DNA of 36,624 bases from assembly GCA_016929445.1 (NCBI GenBank), contig JAFGIU010000012.1, positions 1-36,624 of the forward strand, read 5' to 3'. Below the pieces are notes generated by a model, which ran no database searches, was not told the DNA's origin, and saw only the letters and a list, made by a program, of their open reading frames with translations. Positions 17,378-25,588 of the stretch are shown one piece after another. Source of the stretch: Candidatus Omnitrophota bacterium. GTDB lineage: Bacteria > Omnitrophota > Gorgyraeia > JAFGIU01. Numbering within the stretch: the stretch's first letter is position 1; each line of letters opens with the position of its first letter. Both the position numbers and the translations under genes were made by a program.

Positions 17378-18850
17378 CTACTCCCACAAGGTCTTTATGG
17401 CATACTTAAGCCGCAACCACCACGATTTCCAAGCAAGACCCCGGCGTGTTTTTGTAATGCGCCGCACCGGTCTTCCATTACGCGTAAACGCGCCAAAAAA
17501 ACCTATCCATAGTCCACGCAACTGGTAAATACGATAATACAGAGGGGATAACGGCAATGAAATAAGCAAGCCCCTTATAGAGTACAAGCAGGGGTGTGCA
17601 ACAAGAATTGCAAACAGATGATGTAGATTTGTAACCTGCCGTTCATACTTCCTATCTGCAAATTTCAACGGGGAACGGGGTCGGTAGAAAGCCATGCTGC
17701 TAAGCTTGTTCGAGTCACCATTGTAGTACCCTTCCTTGATAGCTTTCTGAGTTAAGGGCAGATTAGGAAAGGGCTTAAAGAAAAACGCCATAGGGTTCAC
17801 AGGCTGGACCAAGTAATTAATCTTCAGAGTATGCAATTCTGCTTCTATGTCGGATCCCGGCACTGCCAAGATATTGTAGAGAGAAAAGGGCACATGACAT
17901 TTCTTGAGCAGATGAACAGCACGCACAAAGGTCCGCTGAGACATGCGCCGTCCCATCACCTCCTTCCGGATCTGCACATCACCTGACTCTAACCCCAACG
18001 AAGCTAGAGTACACCCCGCATCTTTCAGCATATTCGCTATAGGCTCCGTAATGAGCTCTGCTCTCAGATTACAGTGAAATGGTAATCCTATCTTCTCTTT
18101 ATAGGTCGCAAAAAAGTCTTCCAACCAAGCCATCGGAGGCAGTATCAGAATATCATCATAGAAACCGATAACAGATCCTGGATACATCGACTTCACTTGT
18201 TTAAGTTCCTCCATAAGACTCCCAACACTTCTTCTTCGGACCCTCTTCCCTTTTCCTTTGTAAAGTTCCGCATAGACAGGAACGTAGCAATAGGTACACG
18301 AAAAGGGACACCCCCGACTTGCCATGGCAGGCTGATGAAACTCATTGGGGGGGTACTTCCCTTTGAAGAGGTCTCGATCCGGAAAAGGAAGCTCATCCAG
18401 ATCTGAAATAAGAGGTTGAATATCGTTCTTGTGCCAATGATCCCCTTCTCGAACCCACCAATTTGGCACATCGTACAAAGACTCTCCATCTTGCAGTCTA
18501 CGAATCATCTCCACCATGGCGATCTCGCCCTCTCCCCTGCAAAATGCATCAATACACTTTGCTTTCGCAACATCCTCCGGAGCATAGGTTGGGTGGGGTC
18601 CTCCAAAACATATGAAGGCATTCGACTCGCGCTTCACCTGCGATGCAAGATATAGGAATCTCGAGAAGCACATGCTTGGAGTGCTAAATGCAACCACATC
18701 ATAGGTTTTTTCCCTAAAGGCTCTGCGGATTTCTGTAATTGACCCGTCCACGCATTGGACCTCATGCCCTCTGCACTTCAATACCGACGATAGGCACATC
18801 ACTCCTAGCGGAGCCGGCTGATGGAGACTTGCAACAAAAAGAATTTTCAT
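17378..18850 (-). CDS. B12-binding radical SAM protein (B)
   Basis: 490 residues. KILFVASLHQPAPLGVMCLSSVL starts the cobalamin-binding domain, which continues to CFGGPHPTYAPED (about 81-93). The radical SAM cluster motif is CPFSCTYC (C181, C185, C188), followed by DDILILPP and LGLESGD. The C-terminal region contains hydrophobic stretches (LFAILVAHPCLYSIRGLLISLPL), which suggest membrane contact and so a lipid-linked substrate. The ATG at 18850 overlaps the upstream gene's stop (ATGA 18847-18850); the frame runs further upstream but only antisense-like sequence is added. Substrate unknown. Confidence 0.9.
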   Translation of the reverse strand: MKILFVASLHQPAPLGVMCLSSVLKCRGHEVQCVDGSITEIRRAFREKTYDVVAFSTPSMCFSRFLYLASQVKRESNAFICFGGPHPTYAPEDVAKAKCIDAFCRGEGEIAMVEMIRRLQDGESLYDVPNWWVREGDHWHKNDIQPLISDLDELPFPDRDLFKGKYPPNEFHQPAMASRGCPFSCTYCYVPVYAELYKGKGKRVRRRSVGSLMEELKQVKSMYPGSVIGFYDDILILPPMAWLEDFFATYKEKIGLPFHCNLRAELITEPIANMLKDAGCTLASLGLESGDVQIRKEVMGRRMSQRTFVRAVHLLKKCHVPFSLYNILAVPGSDIEAELHTLKINYLVQPVNPMAFFFKPFPNLPLTQKAIKEGYYNGDSNKLSSMAFYRPRSPLKFADRKYERQVTNLHHLFAILVAHPCLYSIRGLLISLPLSPLYYRIYQLRGLWIGFFGAFTRNGRPVRRITKTRRGLAWKSWWLRLKYAIKTLWE

Positions 18851-20310
18851 TTTTGGCTGCGATCCCTTTCCGGAAAACAGACACGTCCAAGCGCGTGCAT
18901 CATTCGAGATATTATGATCGTCTGAAAATTCATCCATGCAATCTGCAGGAGGGTCCAAATCAAAAATCCCCGGCTGACATCCGCAGTAAAATTAGCCTTT
19001 TCCAGGCGTCCGTTGGATATGTCGTCGTAGAAATATCCCCAGTTCTCAAATGTCTGAGGAGGCTCCCAGCCTCGCTTCTCCAATTCCTCTGCAAGAGGTG
19101 TGCCGGGAACGGGCCTGAATATATGCGGGTAAACAATCATTTTGGCCCCAAACTTACCGACCTTCATAGGTATTCGGGCCATCTCCTTGCAAAACTTCAG
19201 TGTCTCTCGTATATGAGCCTTGGTCTCATCCGGCAGCATGAGCATCACTCCTACAGACGGCGCAATACGCTGCTCTTTGGCCGATCGGACAAAAGACAAC
19301 GAACGATCCCGGTTCTTGAAGCTCGCATAAGACCTAAGAAAATCCTCCTCGGCAGTTTCAATCCCGGCATAGACAAACGAACAACCCGCTTCCTTCATCA
19401 ACTCCAATGTCTCCGTCTTGGTGTTCACATCCACCTCGGACCAAAAGGAGAGATTGAGTTTAAGATCAATAATCGCCTTCAGAACATCCCGCACTGCCTT
19501 CTCGTTTCCCGTAAAGCTGTCATCGACAAAACTCACGCGCCGACCTTTCATATCGACTCTTTCCGAAATAGCTACAAGTTCCTGCACCACAGCCTGGGTG
19601 GGGCGGTGTCGCCATGAGTAATACTTCTCATACCCCGATAAATAGCAAAATGAGCAACGATGATGGCAACCCCTGGAAAGCTGCACCCCAATTGTCCGGT
19701 AGTCTTTCAAATCCAGAATCGTATGATCCGGAATAGGTAACTGCGAAAGATCTGATACCAGCGAATTCGGAGTTACAACCACATCCCCATCCTTCCAGTA
19801 ACAGACTCCCTCGGTGGGAAGAGAATCCGCTTTGCCTTCTATAAACTCCAATACCTGAGGCACAATCCAATCCGATTCACCCACAAACACATAGTCTGCG
19901 ACCGTGGTCCTCAGACTCTGCTCGGGAAGCAAACTGACGTGAGGACCCCCAAGAAATATCAAACATCCGAGCTGACTCTTCAAAAACCGGGACATCTTAT
20001 CGATCCAAACCAAATTGCCCCCGGCAGAACAAGTGAAACCGACCACATCCGGAGAATAGTCGATGACTTCCTGGATATCAGCTCCTTGGAGAAAGTTGAA
20101 GATCTTGACGTCGTGATTGGCCTTCAGAATGGTGGCCAGTTGAACCAGGCCGGTAGGGTATAGGTTGTCCAGATGAAAAAACTTGCGGGTTATGGGAGAC
20201 CACACTTGATTCCAAAGCTTGCTCCGGGATAAGTCATGCAAGAACCTGAATCCCGAATTACTACGCATCTCTCCCGTATCCATCCCAGGCATCAGAAGCG
20301 CGATTTTCAT
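18847..20310 (-). CDS. B12-binding radical SAM protein (A), first gene of the operon
   Basis: 487 residues: cobalamin-binding domain (KIALLMPGM, YPTGLVQLATILK, FLGGPHVSLLPEQ), then radical SAM motif CHHRCSFC (C215, C219, C222), DDSFTGN and YAGIETAEED. The last 60 residues include a hydrophobic stretch (GFLIWTLLQIAWMNFQTIII), again hinting at membrane association. First of six co-directional genes with overlaps or very short gaps. A TATCAT box at 20331-20326 on the minus strand lies about 15 bases upstream of the ATG with no ribosome site between, so the message may be almost leaderless. Divergent from the nucleotidyltransferase gene across 139 bases. Confidence 0.9.
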   Translation of the reverse strand: MKIALLMPGMDTGEMRSNSGFRFLHDLSRSKLWNQVWSPITRKFFHLDNLYPTGLVQLATILKANHDVKIFNFLQGADIQEVIDYSPDVVGFTCSAGGNLVWIDKMSRFLKSQLGCLIFLGGPHVSLLPEQSLRTTVADYVFVGESDWIVPQVLEFIEGKADSLPTEGVCYWKDGDVVVTPNSLVSDLSQLPIPDHTILDLKDYRTIGVQLSRGCHHRCSFCYLSGYEKYYSWRHRPTQAVVQELVAISERVDMKGRRVSFVDDSFTGNEKAVRDVLKAIIDLKLNLSFWSEVDVNTKTETLELMKEAGCSFVYAGIETAEEDFLRSYASFKNRDRSLSFVRSAKEQRIAPSVGVMLMLPDETKAHIRETLKFCKEMARIPMKVGKFGAKMIVYPHIFRPVPGTPLAEELEKRGWEPPQTFENWGYFYDDISNGRLEKANFTADVSRGFLIWTLLQIAWMNFQTIIISRMMHALGRVCFPERDRSQK

Positions 20311-20449
20311 TGCTGAAACCGTGTTATGATAATGTCATCCTTTTCGAATAGGACTGATCTGGACGTGGCGAACTTTTAAGTTTAGTCTTTTTGGAAGATC
20401 TCATCAACCCCCACCCCAACCTGAGGACAAAATAACAGGACTCTAACAG

Positions 20450-21382
20450 TTGCTTATAGATCATCCGCTTTACAAACCGCTAATCTCCAACCTACTTTCC
20501 TGGGCTCAGGAAGAACCCGATATCCGGGCCATACTCGTATGGGGATCCACTGTCCGGAGTCTAAAACCAGGCGCACCTGGAGCCGATCTTGACCTTGTCA
20601 TCATCGCAAAACAACCCCATCACTACTTGGATACAGCAGAATGGCTAGCCAATATCGGCGATTCCTGGCTCGCTCTGCCTATTCGACAAATGCTCCACGG
20701 AGAGAAACGCAAGGCTCTTGTCCACACTGCCGTCTTTGATGAGAGGACTATTTTGGATTTTGCCTTTTGTAGCCCGACCGCTGTACGCATTGGCTATTTT
20801 GGGACAATAATGGCAGACAATCTGCCTTTTCTCGGCCGGCTTCTCCCGACTTCTCTTATGGAGACCACCCACATCTTTGCCCGCATATTCCGTCTTGGAC
20901 ACAAAGTCCTGCTTGATAAGGACAACTGGTCCTGGTACGTAAGACGACTAACCTCCCTCGCCCCAAGATCTCCGATGCCTTCGCAAGCTCAGTTCCATTA
21001 CACCATCTCTCAGTTCTTCCGATATGCCTTGTGTGCCGCAACTTTTCAACGCCGGAAAGAGACTTGGTCCGCGATTCATATGCTCAGCTGTCTCACGACA
21101 GGACCCTTGCTTCAAATGTTACGTTGGCATGCACAGGCCATTCAAGGCGAGGAAGTTGAAACATGGTGGCAGGGAAAGTTTATTGAAGACTGGGTGGACA
21201 AGACATTTCTTGAGATGCTTCCCGGTCTTTTCCCTCGCTATGACAGCACTGAAATACAGAATGCTTTAGTGAGTAACTTATGCCTGTTCGATAACGTAAG
21301 TCAAGAAACGGCGAAGGCTTTGGGCTTTAGTTACCCAATGACAATGGCCGACAAAACCAAACTGGCTATCCAAAACCCCTAG
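20450..21382 (+). CDS. Nucleotidyltransferase of the AadK/ANT(6)-like family
   Basis: 310 residues. The N-terminal polymerase-beta-type nucleotidyltransferase core is seen as AILVWGSTVRS then GADLDLVIIA (catalytic D46 and D48), followed by HHYLDTAEWLANIGD, the pattern of aminoglycoside 6-adenylyltransferases (PF04439). The C-terminal half is helical. Homologues on plasmids adenylylate streptomycin, but chromosomal relatives act on unknown targets, and this context (glycan and radical SAM genes) argues against a resistance role. TTG start with AGGA ten bases upstream. It is followed after 9 bases by an exported TPR protein, so the two are probably co-transcribed. Confidence 0.75.
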   Translation: MLIDHPLYKPLISNLLSWAQEEPDIRAILVWGSTVRSLKPGAPGADLDLVIIAKQPHHYLDTAEWLANIGDSWLALPIRQMLHGEKRKALVHTAVFDERTILDFAFCSPTAVRIGYFGTIMADNLPFLGRLLPTSLMETTHIFARIFRLGHKVLLDKDNWSWYVRRLTSLAPRSPMPSQAQFHYTISQFFRYALCAATFQRRKETWSAIHMLSCLTTGPLLQMLRWHAQAIQGEEVETWWQGKFIEDWVDKTFLEMLPGLFPRYDSTEIQNALVSNLCLFDNVSQETAKALGFSYPMTMADKTKLAIQNP

Positions 21383-21391
21383 GGTGCAAAC

Positions 21392-22078
21392 ATGGCTAAA
21401 ATATCACCATTTCTCAGCTTTGTCCTTCTTTTGGGAGCCACTTGCTCCAGTGGATTTGCCTTTCAGGCTTCCACAACTTCCGAAATCACACTAGCGGACA
21501 GTTACCTCGATTCATTTCAGACCAAAGAAGCAATTAAGATTTATGAATCACTTCTGGATCCCATGTCTGAGGATCCTATGAACATCCATGTTTGGATTCA
21601 ATTAGGCAAAGCCTACATTCAAGGAGCTCGAACAAATGATGCGATTATTCACTTTCAAAAACTTCGACAGTTAAGCTCAGACTATGCGGCAATTTGTGCT
21701 GAGTACATTCTTCTGGCGCGCGCAACTGGTGCTCTTATATCTGAACAATATGAGGAGGCTATTCACCTCTTCCAGGAATATCTTGGGATAAACCCAACCT
21801 ATGTGATGGCTCTGACCCGGCTCAGTCGATGTTATCTTTTGACCAATCGACCTAGGCAAGCCTTGGAATACGCGGACAAGGCTTTGGCTATCGATCCCGC
21901 TCAAACCTGGGTGCACCCGGTTCGGGCGGACGCTCTAATTGGGATGGAAAGATATGAGGAGGCGCTGGCCTCCTTGCGAATCTATATATCCGATAGTGAA
22001 AGCCGTGGAAGCGAAAACCGCCATGTGCAAAGGATGAGGCAAAAGGCTGAAGAAATCGCAGCTCTACTCCAGGACTAG
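21392..22078 (+). CDS. Exported TPR-repeat protein
   Basis: 228 residues. An N-terminal signal peptide (ISPFLSFVLLLGATCSSGFA) is probably cut after SGFA; the Cys within it is not in a good lipobox. The rest is tetratricopeptide repeats, with canonical pieces such as VWIQLGKAYIQGARTNDAIIHFQKL, YEEAIHLFQEYLGINP and PRQALEYADKALAIDP. It is likely a periplasmic scaffold for protein-protein contact. AGGGTG precedes its ATG. It lies between the nucleotidyltransferase and the methyltransferase-sulfatase fusion, 16 bases from the latter, so partnership with the fusion is plausible. Confidence 0.85.
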   Translation: MAKISPFLSFVLLLGATCSSGFAFQASTTSEITLADSYLDSFQTKEAIKIYESLLDPMSEDPMNIHVWIQLGKAYIQGARTNDAIIHFQKLRQLSSDYAAICAEYILLARATGALISEQYEEAIHLFQEYLGINPTYVMALTRLSRCYLLTNRPRQALEYADKALAIDPAQTWVHPVRADALIGMERYEEALASLRIYISDSESRGSENRHVQRMRQKAEEIAALLQD

Positions 22079-22094
22079 AAACCAAGACAGATTC

Positions 22095-24431
22095 TTGGCC
22101 CGGCTCACCTTCCAAGTTTTTTTACTCTTGGCGATTACAGCCGCGGCCTGTTCCGACTCGAGAAGCCTGGAAGTGACTCGGGATGATCAGGCGGTCAGAC
22201 TCATTAAAGTTTCGGAATTTAGTGAGAGTTTAATCCATCTGCCCACGGTCTTCTTCACTGAAGAAGGCGACCCCTTACGAACCCTCCTGAGCCGACAAGA
22301 CCTGAGTTCGGCAAAAACCGTTTTGGATATCGGTACAGGCACAGGCATCCTGGGGTTGATCGCTCTCAAACACGGTGCCGGACGCGTCGTGGCCACAGAC
22401 ATTAACCCTGAAGCAATAAGAAATGCGCGGTTGAACGCAGAGCGCCTGGGTTATTCAGCGGACAATTTCGAAGCAAGACTCGTAGCCCCGGAGAAGCCGC
22501 AAGCCTTTTCAGTCATCGAGCCCGAAGAGAAGTTCGACCTTATCCTCTCCAACCCACCCTGGAAAGAAGGGCCGGTCAAAAGCATCGAAGACTACGGGCA
22601 GTACGACCCAAACCGGGTTCTGCTGGGGAGCCTGATGCGCGGACTCAAGGCCCACTTGAGCCCTGCAGGCCGGGCATGGCTCTTCTTGGGCAGGGAGGAG
22701 ACAATCAATCTGGCCCTGGAATTGAGCTCGGAAGAGGCTTTAAACACACGTCTGCTGGATGACAAGACCCTTGACCCGCTGAATCGCCGTGTTGTGATCC
22801 TGGAAATCACGCACCCCCAACATGTCATCCTCATCTCTCTCGATGCCCTCCGGGCGGACCACCTTTCTTGTTATGGTTACGAACGCAAAACCTCCCCGCA
22901 CATCGACCATCTTGCCGAAGATTCGCTCCTCTTTAAGAGGGCTCATGCCACATCCTATTACACTCTGCCTTCGCACGCCTCGCTATTCACCGGCCTGGAA
23001 CTTAACTCCCACGGCGTATCCACGGCCTCTCCCCTGGCTGGCACCATCCCCACTCTCAGCGAAACCCTTAGATCCCGAGGCTTTAGAACAGGAGCCTACG
23101 TGGCCGACATCCCCTGGTTCAGTCCCGGCTACGGTCTCGATAGAGGATTCGATACTTTTGAGCAGATTCCGGTCCATGCCGAGGACCAAATCAATCGCGC
23201 GATTCGCTGGATCGGAAAGAATCGAAATTCCGATTATTTCCTTTTCTTACACATCTTTGATATTCACTCTGATACCGACGTACTCCCCTATGATGCTCCC
23301 GAACCGTTTGCTGGAATGTGGTCAACTTCCCCGGACCCGAGCCTCCGGGCCCGGTGGGAGTCTCTGTCCCAAAGCCCCAGTGAATACCTTTGGGAACTTT
23401 CTTGGTCCGAGGACACTTTGCCGCCTGAACAAATTCAGTTTCTCCGGGACTCCTACGATGAAGGCATTGCCTACGTGGACCACGAGTTGGGCAGGCTGAT
23501 TTCCTTTCTCAAGTCAGAGAGGTTATACGAAGGCACCTGGATATTTCTTCACTCGGATCACGGCGAAGAGCTCGGCGATCATGGTAAATTTTTCCACATC
23601 CAAACCTATGAAGAGGTGCTCCGGGTCCCCTTGATCCTAAAGCCCGCTTCCGGAAGGCTCCCCCCGGCTCATCTCTCGGAACCCGTGAGCCTTGTCGACA
23701 TCTTCCCCACTCTGCTTGAACTCCTGGGCGTACCCTTAGCAAAACCCGTAGACGGCCGAACGCTTGTGCCGCTGATGCTCGGGAGGCCTTGGACAAGCTC
23801 GCCTGTGTACGCCATTCGGAGTATCGGGGGAGAGTACGTTGCCTGGATCGGCCCCTGGAAGGGCATTTATGAGTCCTGGAGAAATAAACTGAAGACACTC
23901 TACAATCTGGATCTGGATCCACAAGAGCGCCGGAACCGCCTCCATGACGCGCCTGAAAACCAGATCAGACTATTTGACGAGACTTTCCGGTCCTTTTCTT
24001 CCCGTCTCCCGGATGACCGGTCAATCATTCTCTCGGTCGACGGCCCTCAGGCAGAACGCGAGTCGCTTATAATTACCCTCACCAGTCCCGGAGTCTTGGA
24101 CTTTGGACCCCTGCCTCCCTTTATCCAGACTGATATTTCTGCTGTGCCAAACGGGTTCCAATACAAGCCCACAAAATTCCTTGCTCTGCTCAGAATCAAG
24201 GTGACTCCTGAAGAGGCTCCCATTCAGTTGGATGTAAACAGGGAAGGCATCCGGGCGGAACCCGGTATTGTCTATTTCGGATCCCCTCTCAGCCATCCGC
24301 AAAGTCTCCCCTTTGAGTTTCAGATGAAAGATGTAGGCAGTGTGGATGTGGAACGCAATTTGATTGGGCAAACTCAAGCCCGGATAATCTTGCACAGCCT
24401 GAAGAAGGCTGAAGCACTCACCCGCAAGTAG
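22095..24431 (+). CDS. Signal sequence + SAM methyltransferase + sulfatase-fold fusion protein
   Basis: 778 residues. Residues 1-19 are a signal or lipoprotein-like sequence (VFLLLAITAAACSDS, Cys19). Residues 45-235 are a class I methyltransferase: VLDIGTGTGILGL (motif I, 77-84), VVATDINPEA, and DLILSNPPW (motif IV, 148-156), resembling PrmA/HemK-type enzymes. Residues 243-600 are an alkaline-phosphatase/sulfatase fold: LISLDALRADHLSCYGY (metal Asp 250), YYTLPSHASLFTG (Thr290 at the nucleophile site, no formylglycine motif), HSDHGEELGDHG. Residues 640-778 look like a beta-sandwich. If exported, the methyltransferase domain would have no SAM. Start is TTG 22095; no ATG or GTG lies upstream in frame before a stop. 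The frame shows no break at the junction. Overlaps the convergent gene by 14 bases. Confidence 0.82.
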   Translation: MARLTFQVFLLLAITAAACSDSRSLEVTRDDQAVRLIKVSEFSESLIHLPTVFFTEEGDPLRTLLSRQDLSSAKTVLDIGTGTGILGLIALKHGAGRVVATDINPEAIRNARLNAERLGYSADNFEARLVAPEKPQAFSVIEPEEKFDLILSNPPWKEGPVKSIEDYGQYDPNRVLLGSLMRGLKAHLSPAGRAWLFLGREETINLALELSSEEALNTRLLDDKTLDPLNRRVVILEITHPQHVILISLDALRADHLSCYGYERKTSPHIDHLAEDSLLFKRAHATSYYTLPSHASLFTGLELNSHGVSTASPLAGTIPTLSETLRSRGFRTGAYVADIPWFSPGYGLDRGFDTFEQIPVHAEDQINRAIRWIGKNRNSDYFLFLHIFDIHSDTDVLPYDAPEPFAGMWSTSPDPSLRARWESLSQSPSEYLWELSWSEDTLPPEQIQFLRDSYDEGIAYVDHELGRLISFLKSERLYEGTWIFLHSDHGEELGDHGKFFHIQTYEEVLRVPLILKPASGRLPPAHLSEPVSLVDIFPTLLELLGVPLAKPVDGRTLVPLMLGRPWTSSPVYAIRSIGGEYVAWIGPWKGIYESWRNKLKTLYNLDLDPQERRNRLHDAPENQIRLFDETFRSFSSRLPDDRSIILSVDGPQAERESLIITLTSPGVLDFGPLPPFIQTDISAVPNGFQYKPTKFLALLRIKVTPEEAPIQLDVNREGIRAEPGIVYFGSPLSHPQSLPFEFQMKDVGSVDVERNLIGQTQARIILHSLKKAEALTRK

Positions 24432-25158
24432 GGCACTTGGGGTTCTTGCGCATCTTGAAGCGCGAAAAGCTCACGGTATTTCCGTCCCAGACAAGCAGCT
24501 CATTCTTCAGAGGCTCGCCCACACCCGTGAGACACTTGAGCGTCTCCAGGGCCTGCATGGATCCGATGACCCCGGGAGTCGCCCCCACAATGGGAAAGAC
24601 CTCCGGCGGCGGGCCCTCGGGGAAAACACAGTTCAGGCAAGGCGTCAGAGGTGGATGGAAAACACTCAACCTGCCCTCCAAACCCCAGACAGCGCCGAAC
24701 ACATAAGGAATGGAATGCTTCACGCTCACCCGGTTCAGGGCAAAGCGCGTGGGGAAATTGTCCATACAGTCGACAATGATGTCTGCGCCGCCCACAAGCT
24801 CCTCGGCATTCTCGGCCGTGATCTTCTCCTCAAGGGCGGTCACCACAATATCTTCGTTCAGGGCTTCCAAGCTCTGTTTTGCAGACAGGGCCTTAGGCAC
24901 ATTGACGCGTGCGGGGTTGTGCAGGATTTGCCGGTTGAGATTAGAGTAATCCACCGTATCAAAATCACAGAGGCGCAGAGTCCCCACGCCCGCCACTGCC
25001 AGGTAAGTCAGAACCGGAGAACCTAAACCCCCGGCCCCGGCCACAAAAACCGTGGACTGCTTGAGCCGCTTCTGCCCGGCCGCTCCCCATCCCTCCAAAA
25101 TCATCTGGCGATTGTAGCGTTTGAGTTCGTTCTCGTTCATCGCAATTTCAGTTGTCAC
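24418..25158 (-). CDS. E1-like adenylyltransferase (MoeB/ThiF/HesA family)
   Basis: 246 residues, the size of MoeB and ThiF. RYNRQMILEGWGAAGQ, the nucleotide-binding GAGGLGSP (about 41-48), DFDTVDYSNLNRQ and DCMDNFPTRF are family hallmarks; zinc-binding pairs CLNC and C-terminal CPTC are present. It activates the C-terminal Gly-Gly of a ubiquitin-like sulfur carrier by adenylylation. Whether for molybdopterin or thiamin cannot be decided since no carrier gene is near. GTG 25158 follows GTGAGG at good spacing; the ATG at 25140 has no such site. Seven bases downstream of the small lipoprotein gene, so probably co-transcribed. Confidence 0.92.
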   Translation of the reverse strand: MTTEIAMNENELKRYNRQMILEGWGAAGQKRLKQSTVFVAGAGGLGSPVLTYLAVAGVGTLRLCDFDTVDYSNLNRQILHNPARVNVPKALSAKQSLEALNEDIVVTALEEKITAENAEELVGGADIIVDCMDNFPTRFALNRVSVKHSIPYVFGAVWGLEGRLSVFHPPLTPCLNCVFPEGPPPEVFPIVGATPGVIGSMQALETLKCLTGVGEPLKNELLVWDGNTVSFSRFKMRKNPKCPTCG

Positions 25159-25165
25159 ACAAACC

Positions 25166-25501
25166 TCACTCTTTGGTCTTGTGAAAGCTTACGATGGGCG
25201 CTTGGGTTTCCAAAGTCTCCGGCCGTCCCCACTGCGACAGACGCCCGTCCTGAAAAACCACCCAAAAGGTTTCCGGATTCTTACCCTTATTATCCGTGAC
25301 CGTGTACTCCCAGACTTCGATCTCGGCTGTGCCGTAATCTTTGCCCTGCACGGCCTTCGGCGCACCCAGCATATCCTCGACTGCCCCTTCGCTCATCCCA
25401 AAGGCAAGGTCCTTGAACACGGGCTTCTTGGGCAGGGTGGCGCAGCTGCTCAAGGCACTCCCGATCAGCAAGATGAATATAAAACTCAGAATCCTGTCCA
25501 T
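25166..25501 (-). CDS. Small outer-membrane-type lipoprotein, BamE/SmpA-like
   Basis: 111 residues. Signal sequence with a clear lipobox (IGSALSSC, Cys20), so lipid-anchored. The mature part FKDLAFGMSEGAVEDMLGAPKAVQGKDYGTAEIEVWEYTV resembles the SmpA/OmlA fold (small alpha-beta domain with the G-M-S/T...V...LG.P pattern). BamE in this fold assists outer-membrane protein assembly, but many relatives have other roles. GGGGAGGA lies seven bases before the ATG, and a TATAAT box is further upstream. Function inferred only at fold level. Confidence 0.82.
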   Translation of the reverse strand: MDRILSFIFILLIGSALSSCATLPKKPVFKDLAFGMSEGAVEDMLGAPKAVQGKDYGTAEIEVWEYTVTDNKGKNPETFWVVFQDGRLSQWGRPETLETQAPIVSFHKTKE

Positions 25502-25529
25502 AGTGGGCTCCTCCCCAATTTAGGCGATT

Positions 25530-25535
25530 ATTATA
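25530..25535 (-). promoter_or_regulatory. -10 box for the lipoprotein-ThiF operon
   Basis: A perfect TATAAT on the minus strand, about 29 bases before the lipoprotein ATG, leaving a short leader that contains GGGGAGGA. No good -35 box stands 16-18 bases further upstream. Confidence 0.45.
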
Positions 25536-25588
25536 GAACTTTGGCGGGATTCACACCATGAGCGCCTTTCTGGTACCCTAAAGAGCCT

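Noticed and set aside
18851-18958. 36-residue extension of radical SAM protein B
   Set aside because: Overlaps the preceding radical SAM gene; MKILFVA at 18850 is the usual start of a cobalamin-binding domain and makes an ATGA junction.
18739-19617. A 292-codon plus-strand frame
   Set aside because: It lies opposite a radical SAM gene with intact motifs and shows no family features of its own.
20450-21382. Antibiotic-resistance gene call (streptomycin adenylyltransferase)
   Set aside because: Only family-level similarity is visible and the context is chromosomal glycan metabolism, with no mobile element nearby.
22822-23499. A 225-codon plus-strand frame
   Set aside because: Alternative frame within the sulfatase domain of the fusion gene; no recognisable domain.
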